A DNA stretch of 64,000 nucleotides, taken from positions 1 through 64,000 of the forward strand of contig NZ_JAKZLF010000030.1 of assembly GCF_022808855.1 (NCBI RefSeq). The letters run 5' to 3'. This DNA is from Anaeromyxobacter soli (GTDB taxonomy: Bacteria > Myxococcota > Myxococcia > Myxococcales > Anaeromyxobacteraceae). The notes beneath the pieces were generated by a model, which worked only from the letters and a program-made list of their open reading frames with translations, was not told where the DNA came from and ran no database searches. Numbering within the stretch: the stretch's first letter is position 1; every line of letters starts with the position of its first letter. Shown here piece by piece: positions 54,348-61,856 of this stretch. Position numbers and translations under genes: made by a program.

Positions 54348-55149
54348 CGTTCTCCTTCCCCGTCACCCGCTCGGCTTCGTCCCACTTGCGACCGTCCTCG
54401 TAGCCGAGGTGATCGAGGTCGTGCCGGTACTGCACCCGCGAGATGAGCGTCCCGCGGCAGACCGGGCGCACGTGGTTCCCCTCGGCGATGTCCGCGCGAG
54501 TACGCTCCATGAGCGCGTGGAGCACGCGGTCCGGCACCTTGCCCCGCTCCCCCGGGTAGGTGAACCGGTAGAGCATGAGGTGCGAGAAGAGCACCTCCCA
54601 GTAGCGCTCGAAGCGCATGAGGAGCCGGTCCCAGTCGAGCCACTCGCCGCACGCCCGGAGCAGGTGGTTCACGTCCGCGCCGTCGTAGCGCTCGCGCTCG
54701 AGGACGAAGCCCTTCGACCAGATGATCTCCTCGGGGGGCGCGAGCAGCACGTCGACGCCCATCACGCGGCCGGGGCGGGCGTGCTCGAACCACAGATCGT
54801 CGACCACGGCGACGCCGTTGCCCGAGGAGAAGATGAGGTCCACGAACCACTCGCCCCGGAAGCCCTTCCCGATCCAGGACGGGTCGGTCATCTCGGTGCG
54901 GAACCCGGCGCCCTCGAGGACGCGGAAGGCGTCCTCCACGTCCCGCTCGCGGAGGAAGATGTCGAGGTCCTTCGTGTCGCGGAAGATGCCGGTGTACTCG
55001 AAGAAGGCGTAGGCCCCCGCGACGAGGTGCGGCACGCCGGCCTCGGTGAGGGCGCGCAGCGCGTCCGCCCTCGCGTCGATCTCGCCCGCGTCGCGATCGC
55101 GAGTCACGAGATGTTCCCCCGGCCGTCCGGTCGTTTCGGTCGAGATCAT
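54304..55149 (-). CDS. Nucleotidyltransferase-fold protein
   Basis: A 281-residue protein with an MNT-type nucleotidyltransferase fold. VAGAYAFFEYTGIFRDTKDL is the G-S/A helix region and KDLDIFLRE carries the two metal-binding acids; WFVDLIFSSGNG supplies the third acid. The C-terminal half is helical (LLMRFERYWEVLFSHLMLYRF). This fold is used by aminoglycoside nucleotidyltransferases and by MNT/AbiEii toxin-type enzymes, but I do not match a specific subfamily. The ATG at 55149 is the first good start. The metallophosphoesterase gene overlaps its end by 44 bases. Confidence 0.75.
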   Translation of the reverse strand: MISTETTGRPGEHLVTRDRDAGEIDARADALRALTEAGVPHLVAGAYAFFEYTGIFRDTKDLDIFLRERDVEDAFRVLEGAGFRTEMTDPSWIGKGFRGEWFVDLIFSSGNGVAVVDDLWFEHARPGRVMGVDVLLAPPEEIIWSKGFVLERERYDGADVNHLLRACGEWLDWDRLLMRFERYWEVLFSHLMLYRFTYPGERGKVPDRVLHALMERTRADIAEGNHVRPVCRGTLISRVQYRHDLDHLGYEDGRKWDEAERVTGKENDGGRERDLPAGGGR

Positions 55150-55288
55150 GGGGAGAACTTGCGGCTGGCGGTCGCAGGGAGGAAGCCCGCTGGGCGGCGC
55201 CCGGGCCATGCCGGCGGAGCGCCGTTGCCCGGGGTCGGGCGCGAGCGCACGTTCGATCGAGGGTCCTTCCCTTCGACGGCGGTGCGAC

Positions 55289-55828
55289 GTGCTTTTCGCA
55301 GGCAACAGCCCCTGGCTCGCCGCCCTGCTCGCGGCCGCGCTGGCCCTCGCCTGCAAGCGCGGCGAGCGCGCGGCGCGCGAGCAGGATCCCGTGGAGCCTC
55401 CGACCGTCGCCCAGCGGGACGGCCGCACGCCGGAGGAGCGGTCGGCCGGGCCGGAGGAGAGCCGTCGGGCGGACCGGCACAGGCGGGCGGCGATCCGCGC
55501 GCGGGCCATCCGGAAGATCGAGGGAACGCTCGAGCGGTGCGCCGAGGGGCGCGTGGTCATCCGCGCCCCGGGGGAGGAGAGCGTGGTCCTCCGGGTCGGG
55601 GACGCCACCGCGATCACGCTCGACGGCCGGACCGCGCCGCTCGCGTCGCTCCGCGAAGGGAGCCCGGTGCGGGCCTCGTACGAGAGCGGGCGCGGCGGGA
55701 GGCCGACTGCCCTCACGATCGACGCGCGCTCCGCGCCGCGAACCGACCGGCCGGCCCCCGAGGGACCGGCCCCCGACTCGCGCTGGGTGCCGAACAGCGG
55801 CCCCCCGGGGAGCGACGGCGGCGGGTAG
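55289..55828 (+). CDS. Putative small exported lipoprotein, unknown function
   Basis: I do not recognise a family. A GTG start at 55289 gives a 179-residue product with a hydrophobic leader (WLAALLAAALALACKRG) whose Cys22 may be lipidated, although the -3 residue is Ala rather than Leu. Then comes a charged Glu/Arg/Pro linker, a compact segment at about 85-145 (GTLERCAEGRVVIRAPGEES, LRVGDATAITLDG) that looks like a small beta domain similar to DUF5666-type folds, and a Pro-rich tail. Position is between the nucleotidyltransferase gene (divergent) and dinB (convergent). Confidence 0.62.
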   Translation: MLFAGNSPWLAALLAAALALACKRGERAAREQDPVEPPTVAQRDGRTPEERSAGPEESRRADRHRRAAIRARAIRKIEGTLERCAEGRVVIRAPGEESVVLRVGDATAITLDGRTAPLASLREGSPVRASYESGRGGRPTALTIDARSAPRTDRPAPEGPAPDSRWVPNSGPPGSDGGG

Positions 55829-55867
55829 CGCCCGCGGCGACGTCGTCGCGGGGCTCGAGCACGCTCG

Positions 55868-57076
55868 TCACCCGTCGTCCTCGCGCCCGTCTTCGTCGGC
55901 GAGATCGGCGCGCGTGACGGCGCGGTCGCCGAAGCGGCGCGCCAGCACGTCGAGCGCGGCGTTGAGCGAGCGGCGTTTCTCCACCTCCGGCGGCGGCGCC
56001 AGGGCGGCCTGGAACAGATCGAGCTGCCCGCGCTCCGCCTCGCCCGCGAACCCGGAGACCGACACGCCGGTGAGCCGCACCGGGCGCTCCGCGTCGACGC
56101 GCTCGAGCTGCGCCCGGACGGCCTCGAAGATCGCCCGGTCGTCGTCGGTCGCGTTCGCGAGGGTCGTGCGCCGCGTGACGAGGGTGAAGTCGGCGTACTT
56201 CACCTTGAGCGTCACGACGTGGCCGGCGAGCCCGGCGGCGCGCAGCCGCCGGCCGACGCGTCCGGCCTGCTCGAGGAGGGCACGCTCCAGCGCGGCGCGG
56301 CCGGAGAGATCCTCGCCGAAGGTCTCCTCCGCGCCGACCGACTTCGCCGCCTCGTCGGGCACGACGTCCCGCGGATCTTCGCCGAGCGCCAGCGCGCGGA
56401 GCCCCCGGGCGCTCGAGGTGCCCACCGCCGTGGCGAGGGCGGCGTCGGGCGTGCGGCCGAGGTCCCCGATGGTCGTCACGCCGAGCTTGCGGAGCGCCGC
56501 CTCGGTCACCGGGCCCACCCCCCACAGCCGGCCGACCGGGAGGGGCGCGAGGAACGCGGCGACGCCGCCCTCCGGCACCTCGACGAGCCCGTCGGGCTTG
56601 CCGAGGTCGGTCGCGATCTTGGCGGCGAGCTTCACCTCGGCGACGCCCGCGGACACGGCGAGCCCGCACTCCGCCCGCACGGCGCGCTTGATCGCGGCGG
56701 CGATGTCGCGCCCGCCGCCGTGCAGCGCGCGGCTGGCGGTGACGTCGAGGAACGCCTCGTCGAGCGAGAGCGGCTCGACGAGCGGCGTGTAGCGCCGGTA
56801 GATCGCGAACACCTGCTCGGAGAGCGCCGAGTAGCGGTCGAAGCGGGGCGGGAGGAAGACGCCGTCCGGGCAGAGCTTGCGCGCCTGCGCCGTCGGCATC
56901 GCCGACCGGACGCCGAACCGCCGCGCCTCGTAGCTCGCTGCGCACACCACCCCCCGGCGCGACGGCCCTCCCACGATCACCGGGCGCCCGCGCAGCGACG
57001 GCGCGTCGAGCTGCTCCACGGACGCGTAGAACGCGTCGAGATCGAGGTGGAGGATGGTGCGGGGGCGGCCGGTCAT
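55868..57076 (-). CDS. dinB: DNA polymerase IV
   Basis: Y-family translesion polymerase. The 402-residue protein has the palm motifs LHLDLDAFYASVEQ and LSLDEAFLDVTASR with catalytic acids, the steric-gate Tyr/Phe region FYASVEQ, KIATDLGKPDG, the helix-hairpin-helix LPVGRLWGVGPVTEA, and a C-terminal little-finger domain ending in a clamp-binding peptide QLDLF. The ATG follows AAGGAGG. It is divergent from the TetR gene. A TATAGA box lies just upstream, overlapping the ribosome-binding site region. I did not find a clear LexA box. Confidence 0.94.
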   Translation of the reverse strand: MTGRPRTILHLDLDAFYASVEQLDAPSLRGRPVIVGGPSRRGVVCAASYEARRFGVRSAMPTAQARKLCPDGVFLPPRFDRYSALSEQVFAIYRRYTPLVEPLSLDEAFLDVTASRALHGGGRDIAAAIKRAVRAECGLAVSAGVAEVKLAAKIATDLGKPDGLVEVPEGGVAAFLAPLPVGRLWGVGPVTEAALRKLGVTTIGDLGRTPDAALATAVGTSSARGLRALALGEDPRDVVPDEAAKSVGAEETFGEDLSGRAALERALLEQAGRVGRRLRAAGLAGHVVTLKVKYADFTLVTRRTTLANATDDDRAIFEAVRAQLERVDAERPVRLTGVSVSGFAGEAERGQLDLFQAALAPPPEVEKRRSLNAALDVLARRFGDRAVTRADLADEDGREDDG

Positions 57077-57131
57077 TCGCCTCCTTCTATAAGCCGGCTC
57101 GCCCACCCTCCGGACGGGGGCACGAGCGGAC

Positions 57132-57145
57132 TTGACCCAGGTCAA
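57132..57145. promoter_or_regulatory. Palindromic operator overlapping the TetR -35 box
   Basis: TTGACC-CA-GGTCAA is a six-base inverted repeat. Its left arm is also the -35 hexamer of the TetR promoter, so binding here should block RNA polymerase. It may also lie within the dinB upstream region. Confidence 0.55.
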
Positions 57146-57160
57146 CGCGACCGGTATTCA
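57132..57160 (+). promoter_or_regulatory. Promoter of the TetR gene, predicted leaderless
   Basis: TTGACC (57132-57137), 17-base spacer, TATTCA (57155-57160). The start codon ATG 57168 lies seven bases beyond the -10 box, so transcription should begin at or next to the start codon. Confidence 0.55.
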
Positions 57161-57167
57161 GGCTTTC

Positions 57168-57815
57168 ATGGACGGCTCGGTCGCCAACCGCAAGGCGGGC
57201 GCCCCGCGTGCGGGGATCGCGGAGCGGATCTGGGACGCGGCGCGCACCGAGTTCTCGAAGCGCGGCTACCACGGCGCGCGCGTCCAGGGCATCGCGCGCG
57301 GCGCGTCCTGCAACGTGGCGCTCATCTACCGCCACTGGGCCTCCAAGCGCGCCCTCTACCTCGACATCCTGCGAGCGGTCTGGCTGGGCTCGGCGAACGA
57401 GATCGCGCGGCTCGTCCAGCTCGGGCCGGGCGGCCCGGCCTCGGTCGTGGCCGCCTACCTCGACGCGATGATGAAGGATCCGATGGGCGCGCAGATCCTC
57501 ATCCGCGAGTACCTCGACGGCGCCCCCTTCCTGTCGCAGCTCACCCAGACCGACCCCGCGCTCCTCGAGCCGGTCCGGCGCGCCGCCGACGCGCTCGCGC
57601 AGGGCGGCGCCGGGGACGGGCTCGATCCGATCCTCGCCGTGGTGACCGTGGGCGGGCTCGCCGCGCTCGTCGCGTCGTCGCGCGAGGCGGCGCGGCCCTT
57701 CGTGCACGAGCCGCTCGCGCCGGAGGCGTGGCGGCGCCACGTGTTCGAGCTGCTCGTGAACGGCCTCACGCCCGCGCGGCCGGCCGCGCCGAACGGCTCG
57801 GTCCCGCCGATCTGA
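57168..57815 (+). CDS. TetR-family transcriptional regulator
   Basis: A 215-residue repressor-type protein. Residues about 14-60 form the TetR helix-turn-helix (IWDAARTEFSKRGYHGARVQ, NVALIYRHWASKRALYLDIL), and the rest is the helical ligand and dimer domain with Ala/Leu-rich helices. An upstream in-frame TTG at 57132 is rejected because it is the -35 box of the promoter; ATG 57168 gives a normal length. The palindrome at 57132-57145 is a likely self-operator. Divergent dinB and downstream thiO are possible targets, but no efflux pump or enzyme typical of TetR control is adjacent. Ligand unknown. Confidence 0.88.
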   Translation: MDGSVANRKAGAPRAGIAERIWDAARTEFSKRGYHGARVQGIARGASCNVALIYRHWASKRALYLDILRAVWLGSANEIARLVQLGPGGPASVVAAYLDAMMKDPMGAQILIREYLDGAPFLSQLTQTDPALLEPVRRAADALAQGGAGDGLDPILAVVTVGGLAALVASSREAARPFVHEPLAPEAWRRHVFELLVNGLTPARPAAPNGSVPPI

Positions 57816-57946
57816 CGGGCGCTGCGCCCGGCTTCTCGCGGGGACGTGGGCTCGCCTCGCTCGCCCGGGCGCGTCTTTTTCATGGAGCCCGCTCCGCGCG
57901 CGGAGCGCTTCCCCGCGGCGGGCGCGAGGGCGTAGTGTTGCGCGCC

Positions 57947-59065
57947 ATGCGTACGGACGTGGTGGTGGTGGGCGCCGGCATCCAGGGCGCCTCGGTCGCG
58001 TTTCGGCTCGCGCTGTCGGGCCGCAAGGTGGTGGTGCTCGAGCGGTCGATCCCCGGCGCGGAGGCGTCGAGCGCGGCGGGCGGGATCCTGTCGCCGGGCG
58101 TGGAGGCGATCGAGCCCGGTCCCTTCTACGCCCTCTGCCGGGCCTCCCTCGCGCGCTACCCCGGGTTCGTCCGCGAGGTCGAGGCCCGCTCCGGCCTCGC
58201 CGTGTCCTTCCGCTCGCTCGGCACGCTGGAGGTGGCGTTCGACGACGACCACGCGCACCTCCTCGCCGGTCGCGCCGAGAAGCTCGAGCGGGCCGGCCTG
58301 CCGGTGCAGGTGCTCGACGAGGCGGCGGTGCGGACGCTCGAGCCCGGCCTCTCCCGCGAGGCGCGCGGCGCGCTCTTCTTCGCCGACGAGGCCTCGCTCG
58401 ATCCGCGCCTGCTCGCGCGCGCGGTGTACGTCGCCGCCGCCCGCGCCGGCGCGACCTTCCTCACGGGCGACGTGCGCCGCATCCGGACCGAGGGCGGCCG
58501 CGCCGCCGGGGTGGAGCACGCCGCGGGCCGCATCGACGCGGACGCGGTGGTGCTCGCGGCGGGGAGCTGGAGCCTGCTCGTCGAGGGGAACGGCCTCTCC
58601 CCGGGCGCGGTCCGGCCGGTGCGCGGCCAGATCGCCGTCGTCGACACGCGGCCGCCGCTCCTCTCGCGCGTGGTCTTCTCGGGTCACGGCTACGTGGTGC
58701 CGCGCCCCGACGGACGGATCCTCTGCGGCTCGACCATGGAGGACGTCGGCTGGGAGAAGGCCGTCACCGCGGGCGGCCTCCGCCACGTCCTCGACGTGGC
58801 GATCGAGATCGCCCCCTCCCTGGCCCAGGCGCCGGTCGTCGAGACCTGGTCGAACTTCCGGCCGGCGAGCCCGGACGGCGAGCCGATCCTCGGCGAGGGC
58901 ACGATCCCGGGCCTCTTCTACGCGACCGGCCACACGCGCAACGGCATCCTCCTCGCGCCGATCACCGCGGACGCCATCGCGGCGGCCGTCACCGGCGCGC
59001 CGCCCCCGGTGGACCTCGCGCCGTTCTCGCCGGCGCGGCTCGCCTCGCTCATCGGCCCGCGGTAG
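57947..59065 (+). CDS. thiO: Glycine oxidase ThiO-like FAD-dependent oxidoreductase
   Basis: A 372-residue DadA/ThiO-type flavoprotein that oxidises glycine (or another small amine) to the imine; ThiO feeds thiazole synthesis for thiamine. The FAD loop is VVVGAGIQGASVAFRLALSG; ASSAAGGILSPGVEA and LVAGSW-like VLAAGSWSLLV follow, and the C-terminal signature GHTRNGILLAPITADAIA is typical of ThiO. No other thi genes lie within the window, so a general amine or D-amino-acid oxidase remains possible. TAGTGT (57933-57938) ends eight bases before the ATG, with no Shine-Dalgarno site. Confidence 0.83.
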   Translation: MRTDVVVVGAGIQGASVAFRLALSGRKVVVLERSIPGAEASSAAGGILSPGVEAIEPGPFYALCRASLARYPGFVREVEARSGLAVSFRSLGTLEVAFDDDHAHLLAGRAEKLERAGLPVQVLDEAAVRTLEPGLSREARGALFFADEASLDPRLLARAVYVAAARAGATFLTGDVRRIRTEGGRAAGVEHAAGRIDADAVVLAAGSWSLLVEGNGLSPGAVRPVRGQIAVVDTRPPLLSRVVFSGHGYVVPRPDGRILCGSTMEDVGWEKAVTAGGLRHVLDVAIEIAPSLAQAPVVETWSNFRPASPDGEPILGEGTIPGLFYATGHTRNGILLAPITADAIAAAVTGAPPPVDLAPFSPARLASLIGPR

Positions 59066-59131
59066 CCGCGACGCGGCGCCCGCGGCGCGAAGCACGCGCG
59101 GCCCTCGCGGCGCGTGAGTACCTTCGTCTCG

Positions 59132-60061
59132 ATGGACGCGTCCACGGACGTCCGCGAGGTGAAGGACCGCCTGTTCGACCGGCTCGCCCGCGGGCAGCTC
59201 GTGCTGCTCGTCGGCGCGGGCGCCTCCCGCTGGGCGGGCCTCCCTTCCTGGCGCCAGACGGTCTGCGCCCTCGCCGAGGATCTCGTCCCCGCCCTGCGCG
59301 AGCAGGTTCCGGACGCCCCCCAGCGCTTCGCGCCGCCCGACCCGGACGCGCCCGTCTCGATGGACGCGCTCCTTCGCATCCCGGAGGCCTACCGGTTCCT
59401 GCGCGGCGAGGACCGGCTCGTGGAGCGCCTCCGGGCGCTGTTCGACACCTCCCGGATCGATCCCGCGGACCTGCCGCTGCAGCGCCTCCTCGTCCGGCTC
59501 GCGCCCTTCGTACCCGCGGTGTACACGACGAACTTCGACGACCTGCTCGAGCGCACGTTCGAGTGGGCCGGCCAGCCCTGCCAGGTCGTCGCCGAGGCGG
59601 AGGATCTCCACCGCTGGCGCTTCGTCGAGGTCGGCCGGCGCTTCGTGCCACGCTTCCCCATCTACAAGCTGCACGGCACGCTCGAGCGGCCCGCCTCGCT
59701 CGTCGTCTCCGAGTCCGACTTCCTGCGCCGCTCCGACCTCGCCGCGAACCCGATCGACCTGCGCTTCTCGTCCGACGTGATGGGGCGGGAGATCCTGCTC
59801 GTCGGCTACGGCTTCAACGATCCGAACCTGCGCTGGCTCTGGACGAAGCTCCGCGATCTGCGCGTGCCGCCGGTGGGCTGGTTCCTCGAGCTGGGTACCT
59901 CGACGGACCTCGAGCGCGCGACGGTCGCGATGGACCGGATCGGCCGGGTGGACCTGAACGCCGCCGACCCGGTCCACCCCACGGAGCTGCTCGCGTTCCT
60001 GGAGGAGCTCGCCTCGCGCTGCGAGCGGGAGCTCGGGGCCTCGCCGCCGGGGCACGGGTGA
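59132..60061 (+). CDS. SIR2-domain protein (probable NAD-binding hydrolase)
   Basis: A 309-residue SIR2-like protein of the bacterial SIR2_2 type rather than a zinc-containing deacetylase: no CxxC zinc module is present. The NAD site is LLVGAGASRWAGLPSW, the Asn of YTTNFDDLLERTF and the His of IYKLHGTLERP are the residues required for NADase activity in ThsA-type proteins, and ILLVGYGFNDPNLRWLW is the C-terminal signature. Such domains drive several anti-phage systems, but usually with a partner or fused sensor; none is obvious next to it. ATG 59132 is preferred over GTG 59114 because a TACCTT -10 box (59119-59124) lies between them. Confidence 0.8.
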   Translation: MDASTDVREVKDRLFDRLARGQLVLLVGAGASRWAGLPSWRQTVCALAEDLVPALREQVPDAPQRFAPPDPDAPVSMDALLRIPEAYRFLRGEDRLVERLRALFDTSRIDPADLPLQRLLVRLAPFVPAVYTTNFDDLLERTFEWAGQPCQVVAEAEDLHRWRFVEVGRRFVPRFPIYKLHGTLERPASLVVSESDFLRRSDLAANPIDLRFSSDVMGREILLVGYGFNDPNLRWLWTKLRDLRVPPVGWFLELGTSTDLERATVAMDRIGRVDLNAADPVHPTELLAFLEELASRCERELGASPPGHG

Positions 60062-60181
60062 GGCGGCCCGGCGCCTGCCCCTGGCGTGGCGCGGCTTCTG
60101 GGCGGGCGAGGGCACCGCCTCACGCTCGGCTGCTGACCCCCCGGATGGCGCCTCCCGCGGAACCGTGGCAAGCTGCCGCCA

Positions 60182-61435
60182 ATGTACCGGCCGCTTCGCC
60201 GCGCGGTCTGCGTCGCCCTCCTCACGGCATGCACCCGCGCCTCGCCGCCCCTCGAGCCGGCGGTGTCCCCGATCCCCGCGCCCTCGGCGCGCGCGAGCAG
60301 CGCCCCCGTTCCCCCGGCGCGACCGCACGAGGGAACCCTCGTCGCGCCGGAGCCCGTGCCGGCGCCGCCCGGCCCCTGCCTCCCGGCAGAGCCGAACGCC
60401 TCCCCGGGCGTCCTCGTCGAGGAGTCGGCCGACGCGCTCGATCGCGACGCGAAGGATCGGGCGCTCTCCTGCGCGGACGAGGCCCTCGCGCTCGCGCCGC
60501 GCCACGTGGGCGCGCTCACCGCGCGCGGCGACGCGCTCGCGGCGGCGAACCGCGTCGACGAGGCGCGCCTCGCCTTCGCGCGCGCGCTCGCCATCGATCC
60601 GGATGCCCCCGGCGCGCTGCTCGGCGCGGCCGAGCTCCACGTGCGGCGCCTGGGCGGGAAGCCCGAGGCGATCGAGGCCGGCCTCGAGTACGCCGTCCGC
60701 GGGGCGCGGGCGGCCGCGCTGCGCAAGGACCGCGAGCTCGTCGGGCGCCTCGAGCTCGTCGCGGGCATGGCCGAGAACGACCTCGGCCGCAGCAACCTCG
60801 CCCTTCCGCACCTCGATCGCGCCGTGCACGCGCGCCCCGAGGACGCCGACGCCGTGTACGAGCGCGGCGTCGCGCTCTACGAGCTCTGCCGCTTCGACGA
60901 CGCACAGCGCGCGTTCGAGCGCGCCCTGGCGCTCGCTCCGGACGATCCGTGGACGCTCCACCAGCTCGGGCTCCTCGCCGAGCGCCGAGGCGAGGAGCGA
61001 CGCGCCTCGTCGCTGCTCGGGCGCGCCCGGTCGCTGGCGCCCACCGACTTCAAGCAGGAGCCGCCGGTCGACATGGCCGCGTTCCGGGCCGAGGTGGAGA
61101 CGGCGGTCGCGGGGCTGCCCGCGGAGGAGCGCCGCGCGCTCCAGGCGGTGCCGATCGAGATCCAGGACCTCCCGGACGCGGCGGACCTCCTCGCGGTGCA
61201 CCCGCCGCTCTCGCCCTCGATCCTGGGGCTCTTCCGCGGGCCGTCGGAGAACGAGGCGTGCACCGCGGCGGACGGGCCGCGCTGCCGCACGATCGTCTTC
61301 TACCGGAAGAACCTGCTGCGCTTCGCCGCCGACCGGGGAGAGCTCACCGAGCAGGTGCGGGTGACGCTCCTGCACGAGCTCGGGCACCTGCACGGCGAGA
61401 GCGACGACGACCTGCGCGCGCGAGGCCTCGAGTAG
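60182..61435 (+). CDS. TPR lipoprotein with C-terminal zincin domain
   Basis: A 417-residue exported protein. The N-terminus MYRPLRRAVCVALLTAC has a canonical lipobox LTAC (Cys17). A Pro-rich linker follows to about residue 75, then TPR repeats at about 85-285 (ADEALALAPRHVGALTARGD, AFERALALAPDDPWTLHQL), and a C-terminal metallopeptidase domain (about 300-417) with the HExxH-type motif LLHELGHLHGESDDDL, resembling the zincin_1 family with HELGHxxGxxD. The last acidic residues fit the third metal ligand. Role is probably at the envelope; substrate unknown. It is downstream of the SIR2 gene after 120 bases. Confidence 0.78.
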   Translation: MYRPLRRAVCVALLTACTRASPPLEPAVSPIPAPSARASSAPVPPARPHEGTLVAPEPVPAPPGPCLPAEPNASPGVLVEESADALDRDAKDRALSCADEALALAPRHVGALTARGDALAAANRVDEARLAFARALAIDPDAPGALLGAAELHVRRLGGKPEAIEAGLEYAVRGARAAALRKDRELVGRLELVAGMAENDLGRSNLALPHLDRAVHARPEDADAVYERGVALYELCRFDDAQRAFERALALAPDDPWTLHQLGLLAERRGEERRASSLLGRARSLAPTDFKQEPPVDMAAFRAEVETAVAGLPAEERRALQAVPIEIQDLPDAADLLAVHPPLSPSILGLFRGPSENEACTAADGPRCRTIVFYRKNLLRFAADRGELTEQVRVTLLHELGHLHGESDDDLRARGLE

Positions 61436-61481
61436 CCCCCCGGCGCGGCGCCGGAGGTGATCGCGGCCCGCGGACCGCCGG

Positions 61482-61769
61482 TCAGCGGCGCTCCTCCTCG
61501 TCCTCCTCGTCGGCGCTCTCGTGCACGTGCATCGCCTCGACCTCGGGCGCCTCGGGCGGCTCCGGCTCGGCGAGGTTCGCGAGATCGTCCTCGGGGCCGG
61601 GGAAGTTTCCGCCCGAGTCCAGGCCGAGCGTCGTCGGCGCCGCGCCGCCCACGTTCTCGAGCGGCACGACCTTCTCGTCGGCCTCGCTCGTCAGCTCGCG
61701 CACCATCCGCTCGCTCGGCTGCGCGGTGACCTCGGGATCGTCGTCGGGGGCATCGAATCGGCGGGCCAT
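61482..61769 (-). CDS. Small acidic hypothetical protein
   Basis: A 95-residue protein that I do not recognise. It is strongly acidic (DAPDDDPEVTAQPSERMVRE near the start, HESADEEDEEERR at the end), with a Pro/Glu-rich second half and no obvious domain, signal or membrane segment, so it is probably disordered. Coding support: unbroken frame with normal codon usage, and a TACCTT box (minus, 61780-61775) five bases before the ATG with GAGG overlapping as the only ribosome-binding site. It lies between convergent TPR-zincin and co-directional glgA genes. Confidence 0.55.
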   Translation of the reverse strand: MARRFDAPDDDPEVTAQPSERMVRELTSEADEKVVPLENVGGAAPTTLGLDSGGNFPGPEDDLANLAEPEPPEAPEVEAMHVHESADEEDEEERR

Positions 61770-61856
61770 GCCTCAAGGTAGGGTCCGCCCGGTGGGCGGT
61801 GAAGGGCCGCCGCCCTCCTCCACCCGAACCGCCCGTGAGCGCGCTGCGCCCCCGGA

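Noticed and set aside
57132-57167. TTG 57132 as start of the TetR protein
   Set aside because: The TTG is the -35 hexamer of the promoter, so it would not be transcribed; ATG 57168 gives normal TetR length.
59114-59131. GTG 59114 as start of the SIR2 protein
   Set aside because: A TACCTT -10 box lies between it and ATG 59132, and no ribosome-binding site precedes it.
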